Position numbers and translations under genes: made by a program. From Marinobacter sp. F4218 (GTDB lineage: Bacteria > Pseudomonadota > Gammaproteobacteria > Pseudomonadales > Oleiphilaceae): a stretch of DNA of 64,000 bases. The stretch is from NCBI RefSeq assembly GCF_019443085.1, contig NZ_JAHZIL010000003.1, forward strand, positions 496,001-560,000, written 5' to 3'. The notes under the pieces are model-generated. The model saw only the letters and a list, made by a program, of their open reading frames with translations. It had not been told where the DNA came from and made no database searches. How positions within the stretch are numbered: position 1 is the stretch's first letter; every line of letters starts with the position of its first letter. Shown here one piece after another: positions 1 to 10,765 of the stretch.

Positions 1-183
1 CAACACAAAACGGCTGCAGCCCACTGGGCGCATATGGTAGTACACGGTATGCTGCATCTTCAGGGCTACGATCACGTAGAAGACGAAGATGCCGAGGTCA
101 TGGAAGCCCTTGAAATCCGGCTGCTGGCGCAACTCGGATTCGGCAACCCTTACGAAGCAGAGGAAACGGAAAAAGACTCATGA
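1..183 (+). CDS. ybeY: Endoribonuclease YbeY, C-terminal part (5' end outside window)
   Basis: An open frame runs from base 1 to a TGA at 181-183. It carries the YbeY zinc-binding signature [11 protein letters not shown], the H-x3-H-x5-H pattern that defines this single-strand endoribonuclease needed for 16S rRNA 3' maturation and 70S quality control. The tail is acidic, as usual in the family. The stop overlaps the corC start (ATGA), and the ybeY-corC-lnt order is the standard gammaproteobacterial operon, so identity is firm although only about 60 residues are present. Confidence 0.93.
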   Translation, partial: QHKTAAAHWAHMVVHGMLHLQGYDHVEDEDAEVMEALEIRLLAQLGFGNPYEAEETEKDS

Positions 184-1025
184 GCGACGATCAGTCGAGT
201 CGCAGTCAGGGCAACAAGTCCTGGCTGGAACGTATATCACAGGCCTTTTCCAGCGGGCCTGAGTCCGTAGAGGACGTGCTGGAAATCCTCCGGGACGCTG
301 AGTCCCAAAGCATCATCGATACCGATGCCATGAGCATCATCGAAGGTGCGATGCAGGTGATCGATATGCGGGTGGATGAAATAATGATCCCGCGGTCGCA
401 GATGGTCACCGTCAAGGCTTCCCAAGAGCCCAAAGAGTTTCTGGGCGAAATCATTTCCTCTGCCCACAGTCGCTTCCCGGTCATCGGTGACAGTCAGGAT
501 GACGTCATCGGAGTTCTGCTGGCCAAGGACCTTCTGCCACTGGCCCTGAACAATGAACTCAACTGGTCCAAGATTCGTGAAATCCTGCGACCGCCCACGT
601 TTGTACCTGAGAGCAAGCGATTGAATCAGCTTCTCAAGGAGTTCAAGGAAAACCGCAACCACATGGCCATTGTGGTCGATGAATACGGTGGTACGGCCGG
701 ATTGATCACCATCGAGGACGTGCTGGAGCAGATCGTCGGCGAAATCGAGGACGAGCACGATTTCGACGAGGAAACCCATATCAAGGCCCGCGGCGACGGC
801 ACCTTCGCGGTGAAGGCCGTAACACCGGTCGACGATTTCAACGAGTTCTTCGAAACAGAGCTGGATGAGGAAGAGTTCGATACCATCGGCGGCCTTGTAC
901 TCAAGGAATTCGGTCACCTGCCCAGGCGCGGTGAAACGGTTGAATTCGGTGGCTTGCGCTTTACTATTGCCAACGCCGATAACCGAGTCATCCGTTTGTT
1001 GCAGGTAACCCGAAGTGAGCATTGA
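180..1025 (+). CDS. corC: CorC/YbeX family CBS-domain protein
   Basis: This 281-residue soluble protein has two CBS domains (about residues 65-190) and a C-terminal CorC_HlyC domain (about 200-277). There is no N-terminal DUF21 membrane domain, so it is the short CorC/YbeX form. The family is linked to Mg2+/Co2+ efflux and, through its operon with ybeY, to ribosome maturation; the molecular activity is not settled. The ATG overlaps the ybeY stop, and the 3' end overlaps the lnt start by 11 bases, so translation is probably coupled. Confidence 0.93.
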   Translation: MSDDQSSRSQGNKSWLERISQAFSSGPESVEDVLEILRDAESQSIIDTDAMSIIEGAMQVIDMRVDEIMIPRSQMVTVKASQEPKEFLGEIISSAHSRFPVIGDSQDDVIGVLLAKDLLPLALNNELNWSKIREILRPPTFVPESKRLNQLLKEFKENRNHMAIVVDEYGGTAGLITIEDVLEQIVGEIEDEHDFDEETHIKARGDGTFAVKAVTPVDDFNEFFETELDEEEFDTIGGLVLKEFGHLPRRGETVEFGGLRFTIANADNRVIRLLQVTRSEH

Positions 1026-2577
1026 AGCTACAGACATCAGGGGGCTGAGCTCCCCACTCTCCGCCAGTCGCTGGCTGGGCACGGCCACACTGGTGGCGGC
1101 CGGTGCCCTGCAAACACTCACTTTCTCACCCTTTGAACTCTGGTGGCTCGGGCCAGTCTCGATCCTTCTGATCCTGCTGGTGACTGTGCCGCTCGGGTCC
1201 GACCGGCTGTTCGCGGCCGGCTGGTTCACGGGCCTCGGGCTGTTCGGAAGCGGTGCCAGCTGGGTCTACATCAGCATCAGCCAGTACGGCAACACCTCCA
1301 TCCCCGTTTCTGTGCTCCTCACCGTGATCTTCGTTGCCGGGCTGGCGCTGTTCCACGCGCTCGCATTCTGGTTCTGGGGCAAGCTCGCAAAGAACAGTCC
1401 CATCCGGCGGCTGATTCTGTTTCCTGCCATCTGGATTCTCGGAGACTGGCTCCGGGGCTGGCTTCTCACCGGTTTCCCCTGGCTGTATCTCGGTACCGCG
1501 CACACAGACGGCCCACTCGCAGGGCTGGCCCCACTGACCGGCGTCCACGGTGTCACTTTCTGGATTACAGTTACATCCGTTGCACTCTACGCTGCGTGGT
1601 GGCTGATCAAACACCTCCGTCATATGGCAGCAGCGATCGTCTTTGTCGTCGCCGTGACGCCCTGGCTGATTGGCCCGTCCCTGAACCGTGTTGAGTGGAC
1701 CCAGGTCAGCACCGAGCCGACCAGCTTTGTCGCGATGCAAGGCAACATTCCCCAACAGATCAAATGGAATCCGGACTTCCTGAAAGACCAGATTGTGACC
1801 TATCTGGGCATGACCGAAGAGCACTGGAATGCCGACCTGATCCTTTGGCCGGAGACCGCCATCCCCATTCCCCAGGACCAGGCGGGCAAAATTATCGACC
1901 ACATCGATCAGAAGCTGGGCGGGAAGAGCACCCTGATTACCGGAATCCCCTGGTACGGATTCAGTGACCGTATAGAGGACTTCACCTTCCATAACAGCAT
2001 CATGGCCATTGGCAACGGCGAGGGCATCTATCACAAGCAGAAGCTGGTGCCATTCGGCGAGTATGTCCCGCTTCAAGGCTTGCTCCGCGGACTGATTGGT
2101 TTCTTCGACCTGCCCATGAGCAGTTTCAGCCGCGGCCCGGAATACCAGGGCCCACTCCAAGCCAACGGCATGAGCATCATGCCGTTTATCTGCTATGAGG
2201 TGGCCTATCCCGACTTTGTGGCCTTCAACAGCCGGGGCGCGGACCTCCTGCTCACCATCAGCAATGACGGCTGGTTCGGCAATTCCATCGGTCCGCTACA
2301 GCACCTTCAGCTAGCCCGCATGCGGGCCCTGGAAACCGGGCGGTATATGCTCCGAGGCACCAACAACGGGGTGACAGCCATTATCGACAACCGCGGCAGG
2401 ATCACCGAAACCATCCCGCAATTTGAGCGCGCTACCCTGAACGGCGAGGTATTCACCGCCAAGGGCAGCACTCCCTATATGCAAACGGGATCCTGGCCGG
2501 TTCTGACCCTGGCGCTGATCCTGGTGGTGTTCGTTCGGGAACGGGTTATTCCTCCTTCCTCGGCCACCGGCTCGTAA
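1015..2577 (+). CDS. lnt: Apolipoprotein N-acyltransferase
   Basis: The product (520 residues, GTG start at 1015) has several N-terminal membrane helices (about residues 20-225) and a periplasmic nitrilase domain (about 240-490). The catalytic triad is visible: Glu in LILWPETAIP, Lys in HKQKLVPFGEYVP and Cys in PFICYEVAYP. It adds the third acyl chain to the N-terminal Cys of lipoproteins in the inner membrane, a step needed before Lol sorting; lptE and the 60-63 kb lipoproteins in this window are candidate substrates. Its last 32 bases overlap the convergent zinc-ribbon gene. Confidence 0.96.
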   Translation: MSIEATDIRGLSSPLSASRWLGTATLVAAGALQTLTFSPFELWWLGPVSILLILLVTVPLGSDRLFAAGWFTGLGLFGSGASWVYISISQYGNTSIPVSVLLTVIFVAGLALFHALAFWFWGKLAKNSPIRRLILFPAIWILGDWLRGWLLTGFPWLYLGTAHTDGPLAGLAPLTGVHGVTFWITVTSVALYAAWWLIKHLRHMAAAIVFVVAVTPWLIGPSLNRVEWTQVSTEPTSFVAMQGNIPQQIKWNPDFLKDQIVTYLGMTEEHWNADLILWPETAIPIPQDQAGKIIDHIDQKLGGKSTLITGIPWYGFSDRIEDFTFHNSIMAIGNGEGIYHKQKLVPFGEYVPLQGLLRGLIGFFDLPMSSFSRGPEYQGPLQANGMSIMPFICYEVAYPDFVAFNSRGADLLLTISNDGWFGNSIGPLQHLQLARMRALETGRYMLRGTNNGVTAIIDNRGRITETIPQFERATLNGEVFTAKGSTPYMQTGSWPVLTLALILVVFVRERVIPPSSATGS

Positions 2578-3094
2578 CCCGCTCGTAGTAGTGGGAACCG
2601 CAGGCGTCGCAGGGTTCCAGGTGACTGGTTGCCGTCAGGCAGCGCATGTGGCTGCAGTTGAGGCAACGAAACATGCCTGCCGTGGCCACTTCGCCGGAGA
2701 TGTAATGGCCGGCATCCTCATTCTCCAGTTTTTGCCGAAGCTCCAGGGTATCCACCAAGGTCTTGTCGGCCACCGACAGGAGCTGGTCGGCGAGCTGGTG
2801 CTCAAGCAGTGAAATATCCAGCTGCAACCAATCGGTCAGGCCTTCCCCGGTTTCCTCCACGAAATGCAGCAAATGCTCCAGGTCGCGTTGCAGATAGGCG
2901 CCCAGAAGGTCTGCTTCCTCCCGGGTCATCTCTTCCAGTTCGTACTCGAACTCGATTGCTTTCCGAATCTCATCCTCCAGCGTCTCGAGGGAGGCATCCT
3001 GGGTCTGTTTCAACCCGGCTTGCACCCGCTCCAGCATCCGGTTGTAGACTTCAAGCGCTTTACCGGACAGATGGTTTCGTTCTGGTTCAGTCAT
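2546..3094 (-). CDS. YbeL-like zinc-ribbon protein (DUF1451)
   Basis: The 182-residue protein starts MTEPERNH at 3094, chosen because a GGAGAG ribosome-binding site sits just upstream; a longer frame lacks this. The first two thirds are helical and rich in Glu and Leu. The C-terminus holds a zinc ribbon, CLNCSHMRC then CDACG. Length, helical lead and C-terminal ribbon match the YbeL family (DUF1451), which lies beside lnt/leuS in E. coli too. Function is unknown. It runs convergent to lnt and divergent from leuS. Confidence 0.82.
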   Translation of the reverse strand: MTEPERNHLSGKALEVYNRMLERVQAGLKQTQDASLETLEDEIRKAIEFEYELEEMTREEADLLGAYLQRDLEHLLHFVEETGEGLTDWLQLDISLLEHQLADQLLSVADKTLVDTLELRQKLENEDAGHYISGEVATAGMFRCLNCSHMRCLTATSHLEPCDACGSHYYERVTSRWPRKEE

Positions 3095-3272
3095 AACGGC
3101 TCTCCAACACGCACACCAACTACAGAGAAGGGCGGCTGCCTGCCACCCCGGCCCAGGACCTTTCGGCAATGCTCCGATATTGTTCAGTCTGGCACAGGAT
3201 CGGGATTTTGGCAGACTACCTGTCAGGCCTTCTGTGCGTTAGAATGTCCGGCCGCTCCGAACATCATTTTGA

Positions 3273-5885
<2,613 letters not shown>

Positions 5886-5886
5886 T

Positions 5887-6474
5887 ATGCCCCATTGCCC
5901 CGCAATGAAGTCCACAGCGCTTACGATCATGGCCGCAGCGCTCGCGGCCTTGCTGACCGGCTGTGGATTTCAGTTGCGCGGCGCACCTCCGGTCTCGTCG
6001 GCCCTGCAGCCGCTGGCCGTTGAGTGCACAACCGATGTACCGGACACCCTCTGTCAGTCTGTGCTCAATCAGCTGGAGCTGGGTGAGGTAGAGCTCAGCC
6101 CTGCCGCCGACGCCGCCTATGTCATGCAACTCAGTGGCTTCCAGGAAAACCGACGCGCTTCTGCCATCACGGTACAGGCTGCGGCCGCAGAGTACACGCT
6201 TCGCCATTCCGTCAACATCGAACTGATCAGTGCCGACCGCGTGCCCATGATCGGCGACACCCGCCTCACCGCCAGCGAAAGCTACCGGTATGACGAGACC
6301 AATGTCCTGGCCAAACAGCGTGAAGAAGAAGAGCTTCGGATGCAGCTCAGTGATCGTCTGGCTCAGCAAGTGATTTTCCGCCTCGCTCCGCTGACTGAAG
6401 CGCGCATCCAAACCATTCGTGAACAGCACCAGGCCACGGCCAGCGAGTCTGACGGCGACACCTCGACACCATGA
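5887..6474 (+). CDS. lptE: LPS-assembly lipoprotein LptE
   Basis: A short signal peptide ends in the lipobox LLTGC, after which FQLRGA is the conserved opening of mature LptE (formerly RlpB). LptE plugs the LptD barrel and guides LPS to the outer leaflet. The 195-residue length counts from the ATG directly after the leuS stop; an ATG at 5905 (MKSTAL) would give a more compact signal peptide but has no visible ribosome-binding site. The TGA overlaps the holA ATG. The C-terminal tail (after about residue 175) is Glu/Ser/Thr-rich and looks disordered. Confidence 0.93.
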   Translation: MPHCPAMKSTALTIMAAALAALLTGCGFQLRGAPPVSSALQPLAVECTTDVPDTLCQSVLNQLELGEVELSPAADAAYVMQLSGFQENRRASAITVQAAAAEYTLRHSVNIELISADRVPMIGDTRLTASESYRYDETNVLAKQREEEELRMQLSDRLAQQVIFRLAPLTEARIQTIREQHQATASESDGDTSTP

Positions 6475-7478
6475 AGACGCAACCGGCCCAGCTCCCCCAA
6501 CTCCTGAAGAAAGGCCTGTCGCCGGTCTATCTGATCTCTGGAGACGAACCACTGCTGGTTCAGGAATGCTGCGACCTGGTACGCAAAGCCGCGCGGGATG
6601 CCGGCTTTCAGGACCGGTTGACGTTCCATGCCGACCACCAGCTGGACTGGAATTCCGTGGCCGACGAATTCAGTGCCATGTCCCTGTTTGCGGAAAGGCG
6701 GCGCATCGAAATCCACCTCCCGACCGGAAAACTGGGCGACGGGAGGGCGGTGCTTGAGCAGGTGCTTAAGGAGCCACCGGAAGACATTGTCCTGCTGCTG
6801 ATCAGTGCACGGCTGGACGCGGCGGAAACGCGACGTAAATGGTACAAGGAACTCCAGAATAAAGGTGTGCATGTTCCCGTCTGGCCGGTGGATGCCGACA
6901 AATTCCAGGGCTGGCTACAACAACGGGCTTCAAGTCGGGGCCTCAGTCTCACACGGGGTGCCCTGGCCATTCTTGCAGAACGCCTCGAGGGCAATTTGCT
7001 GGCCGCCAGTCAGGAACTTGATCGACTGTCTTTACTGGGAAACGGATCGACCATCGACGAAGAAACGGTGGAACAGGCGGTTCAAGACAGCTCCCGCTTT
7101 AACGGCTTCGAACTGGTAACCGAGTTACTGGCCGGCCGGGCTCCCCATGCCGGCAAGATGATCGGTATCCTGCAACAGGAAGGTGAGAACCCTCTCGGCC
7201 TGCTTGCGGTACTCACCCGTGACCTGAACCTGATTCTCGAACTCAAGGGAACATCGGCTCAGGGCGAAAACCCCTCGGCGTTCCTGAAGAAACGCGGCGT
7301 CTTCCAGCCCCAGCGGGCCCGCGTTATTGAACAGGCGGCACGGCGCCTGGACCGCAAACAGCTTCACGAGGCCATTGAACTGTGCAGCCAGATCGACCGC
7401 GCTGCCAAGGGCTTCGATGACCTGTCCCCCTGGCACCACTTGCGAAACCTGTCCGTTCACCTCGCTGGCCGTACCTGA
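6471..7478 (+). CDS. holA: DNA polymerase III delta subunit
   Basis: The 335-residue protein begins MKTQPAQLPQLLKKGLSPVYLISGDEPLLVQE, typical of HolA, with the degenerate AAA+ fold (about 1-210) and C-terminal collar domain (about 215-330). Delta opens the beta sliding clamp within the clamp-loader complex. It overlaps lptE by four bases (ATGA) and ends the leuS-lptE-holA unit. No strong terminator follows; the next gene starts 110 bases on with its own strong ribosome-binding site. Confidence 0.95.
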   Translation: MKTQPAQLPQLLKKGLSPVYLISGDEPLLVQECCDLVRKAARDAGFQDRLTFHADHQLDWNSVADEFSAMSLFAERRRIEIHLPTGKLGDGRAVLEQVLKEPPEDIVLLLISARLDAAETRRKWYKELQNKGVHVPVWPVDADKFQGWLQQRASSRGLSLTRGALAILAERLEGNLLAASQELDRLSLLGNGSTIDEETVEQAVQDSSRFNGFELVTELLAGRAPHAGKMIGILQQEGENPLGLLAVLTRDLNLILELKGTSAQGENPSAFLKKRGVFQPQRARVIEQAARRLDRKQLHEAIELCSQIDRAAKGFDDLSPWHHLRNLSVHLAGRT

Positions 7479-7588
7479 CCTGGATCAACCTCGCCGCAGG
7501 TTGTTCAAGGCGCGCGTACGACCCACTTGACAGTTTTTCACCTCACGGCGCATGTTAGACAGACCGTCAATCAAAGGAGGTGCTTGAT

Positions 7589-7852
7589 ATGAATCTTCAA
7601 GAGGAATTCAAGAAGCTGTCAGAGAAAATCAAACAGTATCGCGACGAAGCCCGCGTGCAAATGCATCTTGCCAAAGAAGACGTTAAAGACGAGTGGGACG
7701 ACCTGGAGGAAGACTGGGATCGATTCCGCACCAAGGTCGACGAGGTATTGCACGACGCAGACAGTGCCTCGCAGGAAGCACGCCAGACCGCCCATAAGCT
7801 CGGCGAAGACCTGAAGAGCGGGTATCAGAACATTCGGAATAAACTGAAATAA
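7589..7852 (+). CDS. Small highly charged helical protein of unknown function
   Basis: An 87-residue protein without signal peptide or membrane segment. The start at 7589 is set by a perfect AAGGAGG eight bases upstream. It is almost all Lys, Glu, Asp, Arg, Gln and Ala, with spaced hydrophobics (MNLQEEFKKLSEKIKQYRDE...), so one or two long amphipathic helices are expected, perhaps a coiled coil. A Trp-Asp-rich stretch DEWDDLEEDWDRF lies at about residues 37-49. It resembles stress-type or nucleoid-associated helical proteins only in composition; I do not recognise the family. It stands alone between holA and the nuclease gene. Confidence 0.75.
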   Translation: MNLQEEFKKLSEKIKQYRDEARVQMHLAKEDVKDEWDDLEEDWDRFRTKVDEVLHDADSASQEARQTAHKLGEDLKSGYQNIRNKLK

Positions 7853-7892
7853 ACTGTTAACCCGTTAACACAACGCCACAAATCTCAACCAA

Positions 7893-7917
7893 AGAGGCTC
7901 TTTTGGAGAGAGCCTCT
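7893..7917 (+). terminator. Possible hairpin terminator after the helical protein gene
   Basis: The 8-base arms AGAGGCTC and GAGCCTCT pair perfectly around a 9-base loop, 40 bases after the stop codon. No T-run follows, so it may be an mRNA-stabilising hairpin rather than an intrinsic terminator. Confidence 0.4.
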
Positions 7918-7959
7918 GTGCCATACTTCTCAGTATTAGTGAACGGAGCGTCATGTTTT

Positions 7960-7973
7960 TGACCAGTTGGTCA
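7960..7973. promoter_or_regulatory. Palindrome TGACCAGTTGGTCA upstream of the nuclease gene
   Basis: Two perfect 6-base arms (TGACCA/TGGTCA) flank a 2-base centre, 72 bases before the nuclease start. Symmetry and position fit an operator for a dimeric regulator, but no specific regulator is recognised and the promoter itself is unclear (a TATAAA lies at 8033-8038, very near the ATG). Confidence 0.35.
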
Positions 7974-8044
7974 TTGCAGGCCAACGTAACAACACGGCCT
8001 GCTTTGCATGGGCGCTTACAGACACTGCGAGGTATAAAAGGCGT

Positions 8045-8680
8045 ATGAAAAACTTTTTGCTTACAATAACAACTCTCTCAATCCTGTTTACCGCCAGCAT
8101 TGTCATTGGACAAAATACCCGCTTCAGCGACCCGGATACCGTGATCAAGAACGAATTCTGGGGCAACCTGTATGCCAACGGTGGCAACTCCTTTTTCTGT
8201 GACAAGGCGTTTACCACCAAGGGCTTTCTCATGACCGACGGTTATGTCTATCCCCTGGCAGACATCCGTAGCGCCCTTGACTGTGGAACCTCCCGGCAAT
8301 GCGAGCAGGACAACCGTTATCGGCAAATTGCCTCGGATCTTCACAACATGGTTCCCGTGCGAAACCGAACCGAGATGAAACGCCGTAACGTTCGCTATGA
8401 GAACCTCGGGGAGACGATGAAGGCGGACGAGTGTGGCATCCGGGAAAGCGCCGGATTCTTTGAGCCACCCGAACGGGTCAAAGGCGATATTGCACGCTCC
8501 GTTGCTTACATGGTGGATACCTACGGATTACCCTGGCTTGGTGCAACACCGGTATTTCAGGGCTGGAATCGCATGGACCCTCCGGACGATACCGAGCTGA
8601 CCCGGCATCGCCGCATTGCGGAAATACAGGGTAACGAGAATCCGTTTGTTACCCATCCGGAAAGAATGGAACAGCTCTGA
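8045..8680 (+). CDS. Secreted endonuclease I (EndA/NucM) family nuclease
   Basis: The start MKNFLLTITTLSILF gives a signal peptide of about 22 residues, so the 211-residue protein is exported. The body matches the endonuclease I family (PF04231): DLHNMVP near residue 100 supplies the catalytic His region, RRNVRY follows, and the strongly conserved block FFEPPERVKGDIARSVAYM, then a Met-Asp-Pro-Pro-Asp motif and IQGNENPFVTHPE, closes the protein. Paired Cys residues suggest disulfides. Such enzymes cut DNA non-specifically in the periplasm or medium, for nutrient use or defence against incoming DNA. It is smaller and more diverged around the His motif (VPVRNRTEMKRRN) than E. coli EndA. Confidence 0.85.
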   Translation: MKNFLLTITTLSILFTASIVIGQNTRFSDPDTVIKNEFWGNLYANGGNSFFCDKAFTTKGFLMTDGYVYPLADIRSALDCGTSRQCEQDNRYRQIASDLHNMVPVRNRTEMKRRNVRYENLGETMKADECGIRESAGFFEPPERVKGDIARSVAYMVDTYGLPWLGATPVFQGWNRMDPPDDTELTRHRRIAEIQGNENPFVTHPERMEQL

Positions 8681-8701
8681 CCACGTCACCGTTTACGGAA
8701 T

Positions 8702-8734
8702 AAAAAAAGCAGGCCCGAGGGCCTGCTTTTTTTT
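8702..8734. terminator. Bidirectional intrinsic terminator
   Basis: AGCAGGCCC and GGGCCTGCT form a perfect stem with a 2-base loop, flanked by seven A on one side and eight T on the other. It can end both the nuclease gene (plus) and the acyl-CoA dehydrogenase gene (minus). Confidence 0.92.
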
Positions 8735-8757
8735 GTCCTGCAATCGTTACACGGCAA

Positions 8758-10554
8758 TCAGAACTCTTCCGCTGTCAACGCCATCATGGATTCGCTGCCA
8801 CTGCGAATCCCCTCCGCGAGGGAAACGGTCTTGGGCAACAAACGGTCATAATAAAAGCGTGCGGTTTTCAGCTTGCCCGTGTAGAACCCAGAGCTGTCAC
8901 CTTCTGCTTTAGGTGCCGCCGCCTTCACGATCTTGGCCCACATGTAGCCAAGCGCGGTCAGCCCAAACAGGTCAAGATAATCCACCGATGCGGCCCCGAT
9001 AGCATCCGGGTTATTCCCCGCCTGCTTGATGACATGCTCGGTAACGTCGGAAAGACGCTCGAACGCAGCAGCGAGGGGTTCCAGGAACGGACGCAGATGC
9101 TCGTCAGCGCTGTTTTCCTCAATGAACGCCGCAACGTCCTGGGCAAACAACTCGTACAACTTGCCTTGGCTGCCGACAACTTTACGCCCCATCAGATCCA
9201 GCGCCTGGATACCGTTGGTTCCCTCGTAGATCTGGGTAATGCGGCAGTCGCGAACCAGTTGCTCCTGCCCCCACTCCCGGATGAAACCATGGCCGCCGAA
9301 GACTTGCTGGCCCATGATACATGCATCCAGACCACGGTCGGTCAGGAACGCCTTGGCAACCGGTGTCAGCAAGGCAACCATGCCTTCGGCGTGCTTGCGG
9401 CGCTCTTCCTCACTGGGATCCGCATACTTGGAAATATCCAGCCATTGGGCAACGTAAGTGGAAAAAGCGCGACCACCCTCGACATACCCTTTCATGGTGA
9501 GCAGCATGCGGCGCACATCTGGATGTACGAGAATCGGATCAGCGGCCTTTTCCGGCTGCTGGGCGCCAGTTGGCGCACGGCTCTGGATACGATCCAGCGC
9601 GTACTCACGGGCACTCTGCAATGAAGCCTCTGCCGCACCAATGCCCTGGATACCAACGCCCAGGCGCTCATAATTCATCATAGTGAACATTGCCGCGAGG
9701 CCTTTGTTCTCCTCGCCAACCAGCCAGCCCTTGGCGCCGTCGAAATTCATCACGCAGGTAGCCGAACCCTTGATGCCCATCTTCTTCTCGATGGAGCCAC
9801 AGCTGAAGCTGTTGCGCTCACCCAGCGAGCCGTCATCATTGACCATGAACTTGGGAACCAGGAACAGGGAAATGCCCTTCGGTCCCTTGGGAGCATCCGG
9901 GAGCTTGGCGAGAACCAGGTGGATAATGTTCTCGGCCATGTCGTGTTCGCCCCAAGTGATAAAGATCTTGGTGCCCGTCACGTCGAAAGAGCCATCGTCG
10001 TTCGGTTCAGCCTTGGTGCGAATGATACCCAGGTCGGTACCGGCGTGAGGCTCGGTCAGGTCCATGGCACCGGACCATACCCCGGAATACATGTTTGGCA
10101 GGTACTTTTCCTTGAGCTCCTGGCTGCCGTGGGCGTCCAGCGCCAGACAGGCACCAGCAGTCAACATTGGCGCCAGGCCAAACGCCATGTTGGCGCCCTG
10201 CATCATTTCCTCAAACTGGGCGACCAGGGTCTTGGGCATACCCATGCCGCCAAATTCGGGGTTGCCACCGAGGCCATTCCAGCCACCTTCCACGATGGTC
10301 TGGTAAGCCTCCTTGAAGCCCTCCGGTGCGGTGACTTCACCCTCGTTCCACTTGCTTCCCTGCTCATCACCCTCGCGGTTCAGCGGTGCCAGTACACCAC
10401 TGGTGATTTTTCCGGCTTCTTCCAGAATGGCATCGGCTGTTTCCGGATCCACATTCTCGGCCACCTTGGGCAGCGAAGCCCAAAGGGCGGGAGCATCAAA
10501 AACTTCGTTTAACACGAAACGCATGTCACGTAACGGTGCCTGATAATCGGCCAT
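8758..10554 (-). CDS. Acyl-CoA dehydrogenase, long form with extra C-terminal domain
   Basis: A 598-residue flavoprotein with domains in order: AcylCoA_DH_N leader (MADYQAPLRDMRF), N-terminal and middle acyl-CoA dehydrogenase domains (about 75-280), the C-terminal flavin domain (about 290-450) and an extra helical C-terminal domain (PF12806-like, about 465-595). TEPHAGTDLG is the FAD/substrate segment and the Glu of IYEGTNGIQALDL is the expected catalytic base. It oxidises acyl-CoA to enoyl-CoA; substrate range is not readable from sequence, and the same architecture includes the DmdC enzymes of DMSP breakdown. It is a close paralogue of the next gene, separated from it by a terminator. Confidence 0.92.
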   Translation of the reverse strand: MADYQAPLRDMRFVLNEVFDAPALWASLPKVAENVDPETADAILEEAGKITSGVLAPLNREGDEQGSKWNEGEVTAPEGFKEAYQTIVEGGWNGLGGNPEFGGMGMPKTLVAQFEEMMQGANMAFGLAPMLTAGACLALDAHGSQELKEKYLPNMYSGVWSGAMDLTEPHAGTDLGIIRTKAEPNDDGSFDVTGTKIFITWGEHDMAENIIHLVLAKLPDAPKGPKGISLFLVPKFMVNDDGSLGERNSFSCGSIEKKMGIKGSATCVMNFDGAKGWLVGEENKGLAAMFTMMNYERLGVGIQGIGAAEASLQSAREYALDRIQSRAPTGAQQPEKAADPILVHPDVRRMLLTMKGYVEGGRAFSTYVAQWLDISKYADPSEEERRKHAEGMVALLTPVAKAFLTDRGLDACIMGQQVFGGHGFIREWGQEQLVRDCRITQIYEGTNGIQALDLMGRKVVGSQGKLYELFAQDVAAFIEENSADEHLRPFLEPLAAAFERLSDVTEHVIKQAGNNPDAIGAASVDYLDLFGLTALGYMWAKIVKAAAPKAEGDSSGFYTGKLKTARFYYDRLLPKTVSLAEGIRSGSESMMALTAEEF

Positions 10555-10697
10555 CTATAACTCTCCAAAATTCCAGTCAGTCTGTTCAGGCGGCAAAACG
10601 GCCGTGATGGGGCCAGACTCGCCTGTTCGGGCTATGTGTCCGCTCTAGATTATTTTTATGGGCCGCTATTCTACCTCAAAAGCGGAACTCAACTCAT

Positions 10698-10730
10698 GAA
10701 AAAAGCCCGCCTCCGGGGAGTGCGGGCTTT
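10698..10730 (-). terminator. Intrinsic terminator of the upstream acyl-CoA dehydrogenase gene
   Basis: Arms AAAGCCCGC and GCGGGCTTT pair over an 11-base loop. On the minus strand the stem is followed by a T-run. It lies between the two paralogous dehydrogenase genes, so they are probably separate transcripts. Confidence 0.88.
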
Positions 10731-10765
10731 CTGTATGCTTCTGAACTTCCTCAGGAGCCCGCGCC

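Noticed and set aside
237-1229. Long minus-strand open frame opposite corC
   Set aside because: Antisense shadow in G+C-rich DNA; no ribosome-binding site or recognisable domain, and the plus-strand product is clearly CorC.
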